Program-made: the position numbers and the translations under genes | Assembly: GCF_000226095.1 (NCBI RefSeq) | Contig: NC_016472.1 | Span: 6,944,001 to 7,008,000 of the forward strand | Reading direction: 5' to 3' | Source: Thermothelomyces thermophilus ATCC 42464 | Taxonomy: Eukaryota > Ascomycota > Sordariomycetes > Sordariales > Chaetomiaceae | Length of the DNA stretch: 64,000 nucleotides | The notes under the pieces: generated by a model | The model's input: only the letters and a program-made list of their open reading frames with translations | What the model was told of the DNA's origin: nothing | Databases searched by the model: none | Part shown: in pieces, positions 31,369 through 42,111 of the stretch | Layout: each line of letters begins with the position of its first letter | Position numbering within the stretch: the stretch's first letter is position 1

Positions 31369-34300
31369 GTTATAAGCCCGGCGCCTTGACTGCTCCTCTG
31401 CCGACGTATCTTTAATATTAGTGGTAGCTTCTTTCTTCGGTTACGAATTCTCTTACCCTGCTTCTATATATATTCGACGATATATCTATCTATTATATCT
31501 AAGACCCTAGTTAACACTTCTATATGCCTTATAGGGCCTAGTTCTTAGAACTTGTAATATATTAAACTATAGTTATAGGCTAAATTCGCCGGTATATAGG
31601 GATTCGTTAACCCTAACGGTGACTACGAGCTAGATCTAGAAGTTCCGTAGCGCCTAACCTATAAGCAAGCCAGAGATAACCTTATCCTAGCTTCTTAGGA
31701 GCAGCTCTAAAAAGGATTATCGCCCTTGATATCTATAGATTTAATGCCTTCTGACGTAGCCATTATAGCCAAATTCGTGTAACTATAAGATTCCTTTTAT
31801 AAAGATATCGCGTATACTATAGACGTTAGCAAGTAGATAGGATAGCTATAATACTAGCTAGCGTATACTATAGATCCTAAACTCTACAAAGCTACGAAAG
31901 CATATAGAAAGAAGGATGTTAACCTTATTAGGGGGATTATCTAAGCGCTTCGCTCTATACTTACGCTATCTGTCGTAACGCTCTATACGATAGTTATAGC
32001 GTAATATATAACTAGTCTTAACGTAGCTAAGCGTTTAGGAGTTAATCTATAACGCTAGATTCGTAACTTTAATATCGCCTTCTAGCAGGCTATCTAATAT
32101 AATATCCTAGAAGTATAAGGCGTATAAGGACTTTATACCTTTCTTGATACTATCGCTATATATATCCTACTAACCTAGGTAGTAAATAAGAGGATAGAAA
32201 TCGAGCTTGCTAATGGTATAGGATAACTACTTCTAGAGCTTAGTACTCTTGTTATAATAGCCAAGATCCTAATTAATAATAATACGTAACCTAGAGTCTC
32301 TCGGAAGTATAGAATCTTTTCGATAACTTATATACTAACACTTCCTATAGCTTAAAAGAGTGGTAAGGAGAGAGGTAGAGACTCGTGTAGAGACTTTTAT
32401 AGTAGTTAACGGTATAATATAAGATGTCCTTACAAGCGTCTAAAATATCTATAGGATCTAGTAGACTATTATATACTTAAGTAAGCTGTCTACGGTAACG
32501 AGCAACGCTTATACCTTTCCGATAAAGAGTATAAGAGGATTTGCTAAGAGCTTAATAAGCCGAAGTAGGCTAGACTGAAAAATTAACTTATTACTAAGTA
32601 AAGGGAGCTATCCTATTCTAGGTAGTTAGGGGTAGGATACCTTAGTTCCCTTAATACGTTAATTATTAGCTTTTAACTACTTGGTAAGCTTTTAACTTAC
32701 TATAGGGCATTTAGTATAGTTACTTTATAATATTATCCTCTTTTAGAAAGCACTTTACTAGACTTATATAGTATGACCTACTTAGTTAATAATAAGAAGT
32801 TCTTTTTACCTAGGACGTTTATTAAGGTAGATAATTCTAAGTTTGTCAAAGTAGGTACGACGACCTTTCCTATTAATAGGAGGGGCACTTAGGTAATCGA
32901 GAACGTTCTAGATAGACTATATAGACCGTATACTAAGAGCCTAACGTTTAAAGATATCACTATCGTCGAAGGATTCTATATTAATATTATCTTAGAAGCT
33001 CTATTGCTTAAGGTAGGCGTTTAGTACTATAGCTTAGATTACTCTCTATATTTCGGAATATTAGAAGATAACGTTATACTTCGTAAGTTAGAATACAAGT
33101 ATAATCTTACCTTCCTTAAATACAAGCCACTTTCCTACTACTTAAGCTTCCTAAACTATATCTTAACTAGTAAAGCAGGTATCATAAATGTTCATATATC
33201 CTTATAGAACGTATTTACTATATATAATAGAAGGTCCCGGACGCGAGTATTACCTACCATAAAAGAGGATACTAAGGATCTTTAGCATTTAAGAGCTGGC
33301 TACCTTGGACTAGAAGCGTTAAAAGCGCTTATCAATAACACTAGAAACGTCTATATTAAGGAGATAGTATATATTAAGTATAAGAGCTATACTTGTACTT
33401 ATATAAGTAAGGTTATCTCTAGGAAAATACTACCTAAGTAGAAGTCTACGTACCTATTCTAGCAAGTAGCCTAAGATCCATTCGACTACCCTAAAGCGAT
33501 TAATAGATTGCGATAGCTACTTATGATTATTAATAAGTATAGTAGGAAGCTCTTCCCTTTCCTCTTAACGATAAAGTCATTAGACTAGATTATAAGAGTT
33601 ATCTAGAATTTCAAGAGCCAGGTAAGACGTTAATATAGGCTTGCTATCTATAAGATTAAGTAGGATAACGATACTATGACGATTAGTTTAGTAAGGCGTA
33701 TACTAATACGCTACCGGACTTAGGCCATAGAAAGCAGTATTAATCTTGAACTCTTACCTTTATATACCTATAAGCCTAACGGACTAGTAGAGTAAGTAGG
33801 GCAAGAGCTAATCTTACGCTTAATTAAGATACTTAATAGCGTAAATCTACCTATAAAGCTCTAGTCAGAAAGCATACAAGTAGTAGCGTACTTATACGCG
33901 ATAAGCCTAAGCCGTGCTTACTCGTTTAGAACTCCTAACGAAGTGCTTTATAGCTAGTTTAAATAGTATTTTCGCTAATACAAACCTAGCTTAACAATTA
34001 CGTTAACTAGCGACTTATATCTAGACTAGAGTAGCGTCTTTATATATAGATGCCAGGCGTATATCCTCTATAAGGATAGGGAAGCTAAGCCGCATATAAA
34101 GGACTTTAAGGTGCTACTACGTAGGCTAACAGGGTATCTCATAGGATATTATACGTCTAACATCTATCACGTTTAGATATCCAAGCTTGATAGGGTCATT
34201 ATAACTTGTAACGTTCGCTTCGATAAAAAGACTTTCTACCGTCTAGGCGAAGAGTAGCCAACAGAGTTATTACTAGCGGTAAGGAGCTAGGAAGTCAATT

Positions 34301-35142
34301 AGTTTGATCTTGGCAAAGATTCCTAGGATACCGATTTTCTCTAGAAAGCATTATAATAGACCTAGCAACTAGTGGAAGACTCTATTATAGTAGCTTAGCT
34401 ACCTCTATCGTAAGAGAGTCTAGCGATAGACTAATCTCTTTAATAGGGTTAAGACTTGGGGGTAAGGGAGCTCTTTAATATATAGCCTATAAGCGAGCAA
34501 TTAGCTCTAGAGACTCTTATAATAGAGACATAAGCAATAGACGAACTTACTAAATAGATAGAGAGCTTTAGAGGACTCTTGACCTTTGAATATATATCTA
34601 AGCCCTTAGTAACTTGCCCTATGCCGGCTAGTAAAGGGGATGTCTATTAGGAAGTAGGAGGGTTTAAATTAGGGCCTCCCTAGTCGCTAGCTAGCTAACT
34701 AGACGCTAGGGAGAGTAGGGGAGCTGCCGAATCTAGCAAAGGAATACCTTCTATAGAAGAGTAGAGTACGTATAGTATAATAGAAGAGCTAGAAGCTAGA
34801 GACGGTACTACCGATATATTATATCTAGCTAGGCTAGAGGAGTAGAGCGTTAAGCAAAGTCCGGATTAGCTAACGTATCCTCTAGAAGGTAGAAGCGAAG
34901 GAGAAGCTACTTAGTAACCTTCTACAAGGAGAGGCAGAGGTAGGAAGAGGGCTTACAAGCCTAGGGACTCCATCTGGTCAAGTAAACGGCTATAAAACAA
35001 AGAGAAGGTTAATTACCACTACTCTTTTATCTATATAATCAAGGAACTCTAGCGATAGTTCTATAAGACTTACCTACCTAATTAATAGGAAGCTTACCTA
35101 GAAGACTAGAGTATAAGAACAATATATACGGTGTTCGCTACT
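31369..35142 (+). mobile_element. Ty1/copia retrotransposon, RIP-degraded, left part (gag, integrase)
   Basis: Translating through many stop codons shows copia-type Gag-Pol in the plus strand. A pre-integrase block HLRAGYLGLEALKALINN lies near 33,290, integrase-like text continues to about 34,300 (KPNGLVE near 33,775), and an acidic/Ser linker runs to 35,142. Sense codons CAA, CAG and TGG are replaced by TAA and TAG throughout, as expected from RIP. The element stops exactly at the CTACT target duplication of copy A and resumes at 50,191. No intact ORF remains. The order integrase before reverse transcriptase identifies copia rather than gypsy. Confidence 0.8.
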
Positions 35143-35576
35143 TGTGACGAACCCAACTCAGACTTCTTCTAAAAGGGTCCAGACGGAGGTAGATTAAGCG
35201 TGACAAGTAGGCAGGTCGTCTAAGGGATTCGGTAAAGCCAAAGGGTTCACAACAACACTAGAGTTATCTCTTACAGTAATTAGCAATGCTTGGTATAAGT
35301 ACTGTGATTATGATTATTACCACTGGTAAACTCCCAGAGTCCACCAGAACGAGTAACTAGCTATCTAATATACTTATCTGGTTTCCTCATTCCTAAGTGT
35401 TCTCCCCTAGATTCCGATCGTGTGATCGCTACTACAATCCTTCGATCATTGTTCGGGTGCTCGCCTTAATCGAAGTGCGATTACTGCGATCACTTCCTGA
35501 TTGGTCCTTAGGTCTTGCGGTTCCTAATTGGTTCCGTGTACCTTGTCAGGTTGCCTTATACGGTCGAATCGTGACA
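35143..35576 (-). repeat. 3' LTR of copy A
   Basis: 434 bp, same family as the copy B LTR in reverse orientation, with RIP-type substitutions. It ends at GAATCGTGACA. The copy B LTR is 413 bp. Confidence 0.88.
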
Positions 35577-35715
35577 CGATGCCCCTCCCCTAGGTCTTTT
35601 GTCCTCGAAAGACTTAGGTCCTTTTCAAATAATACTAATACTTCCCCCCCCTACTTGTATATAGTTATATTCTTTAGTCCTCCCCCTTTTCTCTTTCTTT
35701 TATAATATTATTAAG

Positions 35716-36290
35716 ATGATTGATCGTATAAGAAAGAAGTTAAAGTCTAAGCCTACTACGTTAACTCTTTGTACTAACCATCTCCTAGCCGCGATTCTTT
35801 CCTTAGATAATCTTTTAACGATATGTCCTTGTACGCTATACAAGTCTAAAGGCCTTAGTTTGTACGAGGTTTCGAAAAGCGATTCTTCTTGATATATAGA
35901 GTACGTTCGTAACAAGCGTTTAAATTATAACGTTCTTAGCGTTTCTCCTACTTAGCTTCGGTCTATTACGGCTTAGTATTAAAAACTTAAGGATAAGCTT
36001 ATAACTACTAAGGAGCAGGTCCTTCGTCTCTAGAAACAGAAGCGAATGTGGTTTAAGAAGATAATAAGGGCTATCGCTCGGGGTATTAACAGTGTAGAGG
36101 AGTTAGAGCAAGTAGAACGTAAGGAGGCTAAAGCGGCGGCAGTAGCGGAGGCTTCTAGGGTTACTACGCCTTCTTTGACCCTATCTCGCTTGTCCGCCGA
36201 TTTCGGACAGCTTTAGGATTCTATATATCCTAAAGTTCCTTAGGTTAGTTTCGAGTCTGTTGCTTTTAGTCGGTTAGGGTTCCTCTAGTA
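35716..36290 (+). pseudogene. RIP-damaged remnant of the antisense cysteine-cluster ORF (copy A)
   Basis: Plus-strand reading, opposite to copy A pol, starts MIDRIRKKLKSKPTTLTL and keeps the cysteines of CPCT, with several others changed to Tyr. Stops come from TGA/TAG at former Arg, Gln or Trp codons. It lies in the same place as the intact antisense ORF of copy B (45,736-46,374). Confidence 0.75.
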
Positions 36291-39200
36291 GAACTGCTAA
36301 AGTTTCTTAGGGTAACTTAGGTTCTTAACTAGTTCCTATAAGTTATCTTCTAATCTGAAATCAAGCCATTTAACTAGATATTATAGTTCCCTATTAATAA
36401 TATATAAATCTAGAATTTCTTCGATATTCTATTCTTCTTCCTCGTCTTCTACTTCGATATATATAGCAACCTTAGCGTTTTTCGGTGCTAGTTCGAGAAG
36501 TGAAATATAAAAAACATCTGTCTATAGTCATATAGATGATGGTAACGATAGTCGGTAGTTAGATGTCGAAATTCGTTCTTTGATAACGAAGGGTCTGACC
36601 TTCTTAAAGTCTAGCTTCGCGCTTAGTCATTTAGTTCGTAAGTTTCGTACGATTAGGTAGACTTTGTCTCCCCCCTCTAGGCGAGGTCCCTCGAGCCTAT
36701 GTTTGTTGTAGTAATTCTTCATTCTGGTTTTAATAAACTCGAGTTCCTTCTTGAGCTTCTTATATAGTGCGTACATTTGTTCTGCTTTGACTACTGCTCT
36801 CGGCACTATGACCTCTAGTCCTTGCCTAAGGTCTGCTTTATATCTATAGTTTATAAAGAACGGTGTGACTTTAGTCGTTTCTATTGGCGTTATATTATAG
36901 GCAAGTTATGCTATTAGTAATAGCATGACCTAGTTATCTTACTAGTAATTGATGTAAGAGCGGAGGTATTACTTAATAACTTGGTTTAGTCGTTCCGTTT
37001 GTCTGTTAGTCTGTAGGTAATATGCCATTAATAGCTTGCTATTAATGCCTAATCGTTATATTAACGCTTGCTAGAACTTTGATACGAATTTAGTGTCTCT
37101 GTCGGTAATCTATTCTCGCGGCTAAGCATGTACTAATACAACTTACCGATAGATCACGTCTACTAGCTGTTTAGCTATCTAGGACTCCTTATAGGGAAAG
37201 AAGTATACCTATTTGGTTAGGCGATCTACTATAGTGAGAATACTATCGTAAGTCACTCCTATAGCTATGTCCTTGGATTCTAGTAGCTTCGTAATGAAGT
37301 CTATCGTGACCAAGCTCCATGGTTTGTCAGCTATTAGCAGTGGCTAAAGTAGCCTATACGGCTTATATCGTGCCGTTTTGCTTCGATTACAGGTATCGTA
37401 GTTCCGTATAACTTCCTTAACTTGTGCCGTTAACTATAGAAAGTCGTAGTGTTTCTTAACTTGTGCGACAGTCTTTATAACTCCTTTATGTCCTCCGAGT
37501 TTCGACTTATAGAGTTCTCGAATCATTTGCAGCTATTAATCCCTATCGTAGATATATACTTTGCCTTAGTACTAGAGTTTCCTATCTCTTTCTTTTACTT
37601 TATTAGGTACTACTAGTCTAGGTGTTACTTAATACTGTGCCTCGTTGATCCTTTCCTCTTGAAAGATTACGTAGTATTCTAAGAACGAGTCAAGTAGATC
37701 ATCTTCTATAGGTGTCTATATTTCGTGATATAGCGTTCCGTCTGTTCGTTCTTTGAATAACGGTAGTATTGTTCCCGTTCGTCCTTTTATATGATCCGTT
37801 CGTTGACTTAAGATATCTGCTCGTACGTTCTCTTTGCCCTTCTTATAGCGGATCTCGAAGTTAAATTCCACAAGGAATTCTACCTATTATATTTGTCGTC
37901 CGTTAAGCTCCTTTATCGTCGTGAAGTATCGCAAATTCTTGTGATCTATATACACTTGTACTAGTTTAATTGTACTACTAAGGTATAGTCGCTATTCCTT
38001 AAAAGCTTTGATAATTATAAGTAGTTCCTTATTATAAATCGGATAATTGAGACGTGGTCTGTCAAGCTTCTTTGAAAAGAAGGCTATAGGATGTAGCTTC
38101 CTTTGTTCGTCTTATTATCCTAATTGTCCTCCGATGGCATAGTCTAAAGCATCCGTTTCCACCTTAAATAGCTTCTTAGGGTCTAATAGTACTAGTACTA
38201 GATCTTTAGTAATGGTGTCACGGATTTACGCAAATGCTTACTCGTGTTGCTCTTCCCATTGGAATTTAGCGTTCTTCTTGGTAAGTTTATATAAAGGTCG
38301 TACAATCGCTCTAAAGTTCCTAATAAACATTCGGTAGAAGTTCGTAAATCCGATGAAGCTTTGTACGTCTATAACTGATGTCGGTCGTAGCTAATTCTTA
38401 ATGGCTTTAACCTTTAAAGGTTCTATCCGAATTTGTCCTAGGGATATTTCGTATCCTAAAAAGACTATCTTCTTGATATAGAATTTGCTCTTTTCCTTGT
38501 TAACTGATAGCTTATATACGTATAGTGTATCTAGTACTGCTTTTATATACTTTCGGTATTTGTCTATTGTCTTAGAGAAGATAAGTATATTGTTAAGATA
38601 ATATACTGTAAATTTGTCAAGAAAGGGTCAGATAGCTTGATTAATTAAGGCTTAGAACGTTACTAGCGTGTTTGTAAGTCTAAATAGTATAACAAGGTAC
38701 TTATAGTAGCTATAGGGTATCCTAAAGGCCGTTTTCCACTTGTTGCCTTCTTTGATCTATATATAGTTATAGGCCGATAGCAAGTTAAGACGCGTAAAAT
38801 ATTAGGCTCTTACTAACTAATCTTAGAGCTATAAGATTAATAGTAATAGGTATCGGTTTTTCACGGTCTGTTTGTTAAGTTACTAGTAGTCGACGTATAA
38901 CTATAGCTTTCTATCTTTCTTAGGCACAAATAGGATTAGGTAGCCTGCTAGCGATATCGACAGGCAGATATATCCTCTTCGAAGGTTCTCCTCTAAATAT
39001 CGCTTAAGTTCTTCGTTCTATATCTAGCTTGTATAGTAAATCTTGAAGAACTTTAGTCGTGCTCCTTCCTTAAGCTTAATCTCGTGATCCTATAGGCCGT
39101 GTTCTGGTAGCCCTTCTAGATATTTCGGTTCAAATGCTAGGTGTCCCTCGTACTCCTTTGGTACTTCCCTAGTCTTGTCTCGTCTCTCGGTTTTCTAATA

Positions 39201-39409
39201 ATATACGAACTTGGTTCTATCTATAGCGATACTAGCGATTTCTCCTATCTTAACCTACTACTCTAATTGTAGTGCTCTACATTCGTTAACGGAGAGAACA
39301 GCTATCGGCGATTTAGCTCGTTCCTCCTATCGCGATATTGATATCGTTATACCGCCTCTTCCAGAGTCTGTAGTGGTCTGCCTGCTACTATCCGTCTCTT
39401 ACGGTAGAT
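36250..39409 (-). pseudogene. Degraded pol of copy A, part 1 (chromodomain to protease-RT spacer)
   Basis: Minus-strand relic of chromodomain, integrase, RNase H and reverse transcriptase, with frequent TAG/TAA stops. It is interrupted by copy B in the spacer between protease and reverse transcriptase. The remaining protease part lies at 46,925-47,460. Confidence 0.82.
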
Positions 39410-39822
39410 TGTCACGATTTGGCTGCATAAGGCGACCCGGCAAGGCGCACAGAACCAATCAGGAACCACAAGACCTAAGGACCAATCAGGAAGTGATCGC
39501 AGTGATCGCACTTCGATCAAGACGAGCACTTGGGTAACGATCGCAGGATCGCAGCAGCGATCGCACGATCAAGACTCAAGGGGGAAAGGACAAGGAAATT
39601 GTATATAGTCACTCGTTCTGGCGAACTCTGGGAGTTCACCAGTGGTAACAATCACAATCACAGTACTCATACCAAGCATTGCTGATTACTGTGAGAGACA
39701 ACTCTAAGTGTTGTTGTGAACCCTTTGGCTTCACCGAATCCCTCAGACGACCTGCCTGCTTGTCCCGCTCACCCACCTCCGTCTGGACCCTTTCAGAAGC
39801 AGTCTGAGTTGGGTTCGTCACA
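39410..39822 (+). repeat. 5' LTR of copy B
   Basis: 413 bp from TGTCACGATT to TTCGTCACA. It contains two CCAATCAGG boxes, five GATCGCA units and a TATATAG box (see the regulatory entry). It appears identical to the 3' LTR. Confidence 0.95.
39455..39608 (+). promoter_or_regulatory. U3 promoter array in the copy B LTR
   Basis: Two CCAATCAGG boxes (39,455-39,463 and 39,482-39,490), five GATCGCA units (39,495-39,501, 39,504-39,510, 39,539-39,545, 39,547-39,553, 39,559-39,565) and TATATAG at 39,602-39,608. The order CCAAT, repeated motif, TATA suggests an RNA polymerase II promoter with a multi-site activator input. The binding factor for GATCGCA is not known to me. Confidence 0.6.
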
Positions 39823-39849
39823 CGTTGTTACCACTCCCTTTGTTCTGTC

Positions 39850-42111
39850 ATGGTTCAGAACGGAGGTGACTTCGACCTCGACATCGACATGGCTACCAAC
39901 GTCACGGCCGAACAGCTGCTCGCTCAGCTTGGTCAACTCCAGCAGCGGATCCAGGAGTTGGACCAGAGAGACAAGGCTGCTCAAGCTCGAATCAAGGAAC
40001 TCGAGAACCGCGAAAAGTACTCGCAGAAGTTGGTCAACGAAGCCTACGCCAAAATCGAAGCGCTCGAGACCGCCAAGGCGAGCCGCATCAAGATCGAACC
40101 ACCTGGTAAATACGGAGGAACCAAGGAGGATCTCGCAGGATTCCTGACAAACCTCCGATCCTACTTCCGGCTCAATGACGACAAGTTTCCGGACGACAAA
40201 GCCAAAGTCCTCTACGCAGCCACGAGACTAGAGGGCAAGGCACTCAGATGGTTCGAGCCTACGTGGAACGACTATCTCACGGAGGAAGACGAAGACGATC
40301 GAGACGCGTTTACACGGGCAGTCTTCCGATCTTACGACCGTTTCGAAGAAGAGCTTCGGAAAGTTTTTGGCGACAAAGACGAGAAGATTCATGCGCAAGA
40401 AAGACTCGCCAATCTCCGACAGACCAAGTCAGCAGCCTCCTACGCCGCACAGTTCAGACAGGACATGCTCAAGTCTCAGCTTAACGACGAGGCGTTGATG
40501 CAACTGTTCTACAACGGCTTGAAGGAAAAGGTCAAGGACGAGCTGTACAAGTACGATCGGCCTGAGACTCTGGATGAATACATCGCGCAGGCCATCAGGA
40601 TCGATGATCGACTCTACGCACGAGAGCAGCAGAAACGAGGTCGAATGAACGGAACCACGGTTAAGGCCAACGACAAGAAAAAGCGAGCGTACGTTAGTAC
40701 CTCGTACGGGACGCACCCCGGAGCCATGGATGTGGACGCAGCGCAGAAGCAGGACCAGAAGAAGGCGACCAAAGACAAGTCCAATGTTACCTGCTACAAC
40801 TGCGGAAAGAAAGGGCATTACAAGCGAGAATGCCGGAGCCCGAAGAAAGAATGGAAGCCAGTCCCTGGAAAAGAAATCGCGGACATCGACGAAACCACCA
40901 AGAACGTCACCGAAGTAGCAGCCACGAGCTACGAAGACAAGGACAGTGACACGGACAGTCTCGGACACGACGGCAACGGTGAAGACGAACAAGCACCGTA
41001 CTCCGAACTGGTCACTGTGGACCCAGAGACAGGTCTTGCCGAATGGGACATGGCAGGAGAGTATGCGCCGCCAATTTCGATTCTCCCAATCTTGAGGCAG
41101 TGGGGTTTCACAGTCACGCAGAGGCGGGATGGATCGTGGACAACCGACACCCAAGGAATCGAAAGACCCGGACCCAATGCTCTATTCCTCCAGGAACGAA
41201 TCGAATGGTACCGCAACGAAGTTTTCCGACTCAACACGGAACTGCGCGAACGGGATGGGCGCTTGACTCGACTCGCCCAGCAGAGCGATGAGATGAAGGA
41301 CGAAATGAGGGAACTCCGACGTATCGTGGAAACCATCAAAGGGGAACAGCCTGTGACATATGATGGGCCCGATAGCTACGCCGAGCACTTTGACGATCAG
41401 CAACTCAGCCACGACGTACGGAACCCCGAGTACCAGTTCATGCGCGCGAACCGCGGAAAAGATGAGCGTACGTGGGAAAGCTACTGGAAGAAACACTCCT
41501 ATGTCAGCACTGGAGTACCTACGGTCCACGTACAGTGGGAAGGATTCGGGAAAGAGTTCCAATACCTTCCAGGCGACGCCACGCGACTGCACCCTCGACA
41601 CGAGGCACATGCGCAAGTGCCCTGGTTCCAGTGTGTGGCACACGAATGCCGATACCACTTCCGCGACAAATTCGAAAACAATCACTGGCCGACCCGACAG
41701 GAAAACAGGGACGGAGGCTTGTGCCCTGTGGAATGGGTCTACGATGCAGGAAACAGAGCGGCCGAATTGCTTTGGAAGATCGAAGCCCGCGATCTAGAAA
41801 GCATCACGATAGTTCCAAGACGAGCCTGGCCTAGGCACTGCGGAACGGGACGAGACACATGGGACTCGTGCTGGAGCAACGATTGCCTCTATCACGCGGA
41901 CGAAAAGAAATTGCGAATTCGGGAGCTTCAGATGAAGCTATGGCACGCACGACGGAAAGCAGAACGGACCCAATGGTGGGAAGCCGCAAGCACTCAATGG
42001 CTCACGGAAATGAGCACGATCGACGAAGCCGCTATCAGCCGAACAACCGAAGAGGTCAGCACTGACCTGGGAAACGGGTCAGGGCCCTTCGAGGGGCCCG
42101 GAAACCATTAA
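39850..42111 (+). CDS. gag: Gag polyprotein of copy B with long C-terminal extension
   Basis: 753 residues. The start MVQNGGDFDLDIDMATNVTA is followed by a coiled coil (residues 20-75) and the retrotransposon Gag capsid domain (about 80-270; ALRWFEPTWNDYL, LKEKVKDELY). A CCHC zinc knuckle CYNCGKKGHYKREC starts near 315. Ordinary Ty3 Gag proteins end soon after the knuckle; this one continues about 420 residues. The extension has an acidic linker, a second coiled coil (about 450-500) and two C-x4-C-x2-H motifs (near 595, CVAHECRYH; near 674, CWSNDCLYH), each followed by charged or aromatic residues. The last residues overlap the Pol frame and the frameshift signal. It assembles the particle and packages RNA; the role of the extension is unknown. 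Confidence 0.92.
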   Translation: MVQNGGDFDLDIDMATNVTAEQLLAQLGQLQQRIQELDQRDKAAQARIKELENREKYSQKLVNEAYAKIEALETAKASRIKIEPPGKYGGTKEDLAGFLTNLRSYFRLNDDKFPDDKAKVLYAATRLEGKALRWFEPTWNDYLTEEDEDDRDAFTRAVFRSYDRFEEELRKVFGDKDEKIHAQERLANLRQTKSAASYAAQFRQDMLKSQLNDEALMQLFYNGLKEKVKDELYKYDRPETLDEYIAQAIRIDDRLYAREQQKRGRMNGTTVKANDKKKRAYVSTSYGTHPGAMDVDAAQKQDQKKATKDKSNVTCYNCGKKGHYKRECRSPKKEWKPVPGKEIADIDETTKNVTEVAATSYEDKDSDTDSLGHDGNGEDEQAPYSELVTVDPETGLAEWDMAGEYAPPISILPILRQWGFTVTQRRDGSWTTDTQGIERPGPNALFLQERIEWYRNEVFRLNTELRERDGRLTRLAQQSDEMKDEMRELRRIVETIKGEQPVTYDGPDSYAEHFDDQQLSHDVRNPEYQFMRANRGKDERTWESYWKKHSYVSTGVPTVHVQWEGFGKEFQYLPGDATRLHPRHEAHAQVPWFQCVAHECRYHFRDKFENNHWPTRQENRDGGLCPVEWVYDAGNRAAELLWKIEARDLESITIVPRRAWPRHCGTGRDTWDSCWSNDCLYHADEKKLRIRELQMKLWHARRKAERTQWWEAASTQWLTEMSTIDEAAISRTTEEVSTDLGNGSGPFEGPGNH

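Noticed and set aside
31075-31389. 104-codon plus-strand open frame at the repeat border
   Set aside because: It overlaps the putative copia LTR and its TATA box, and has no coding features.
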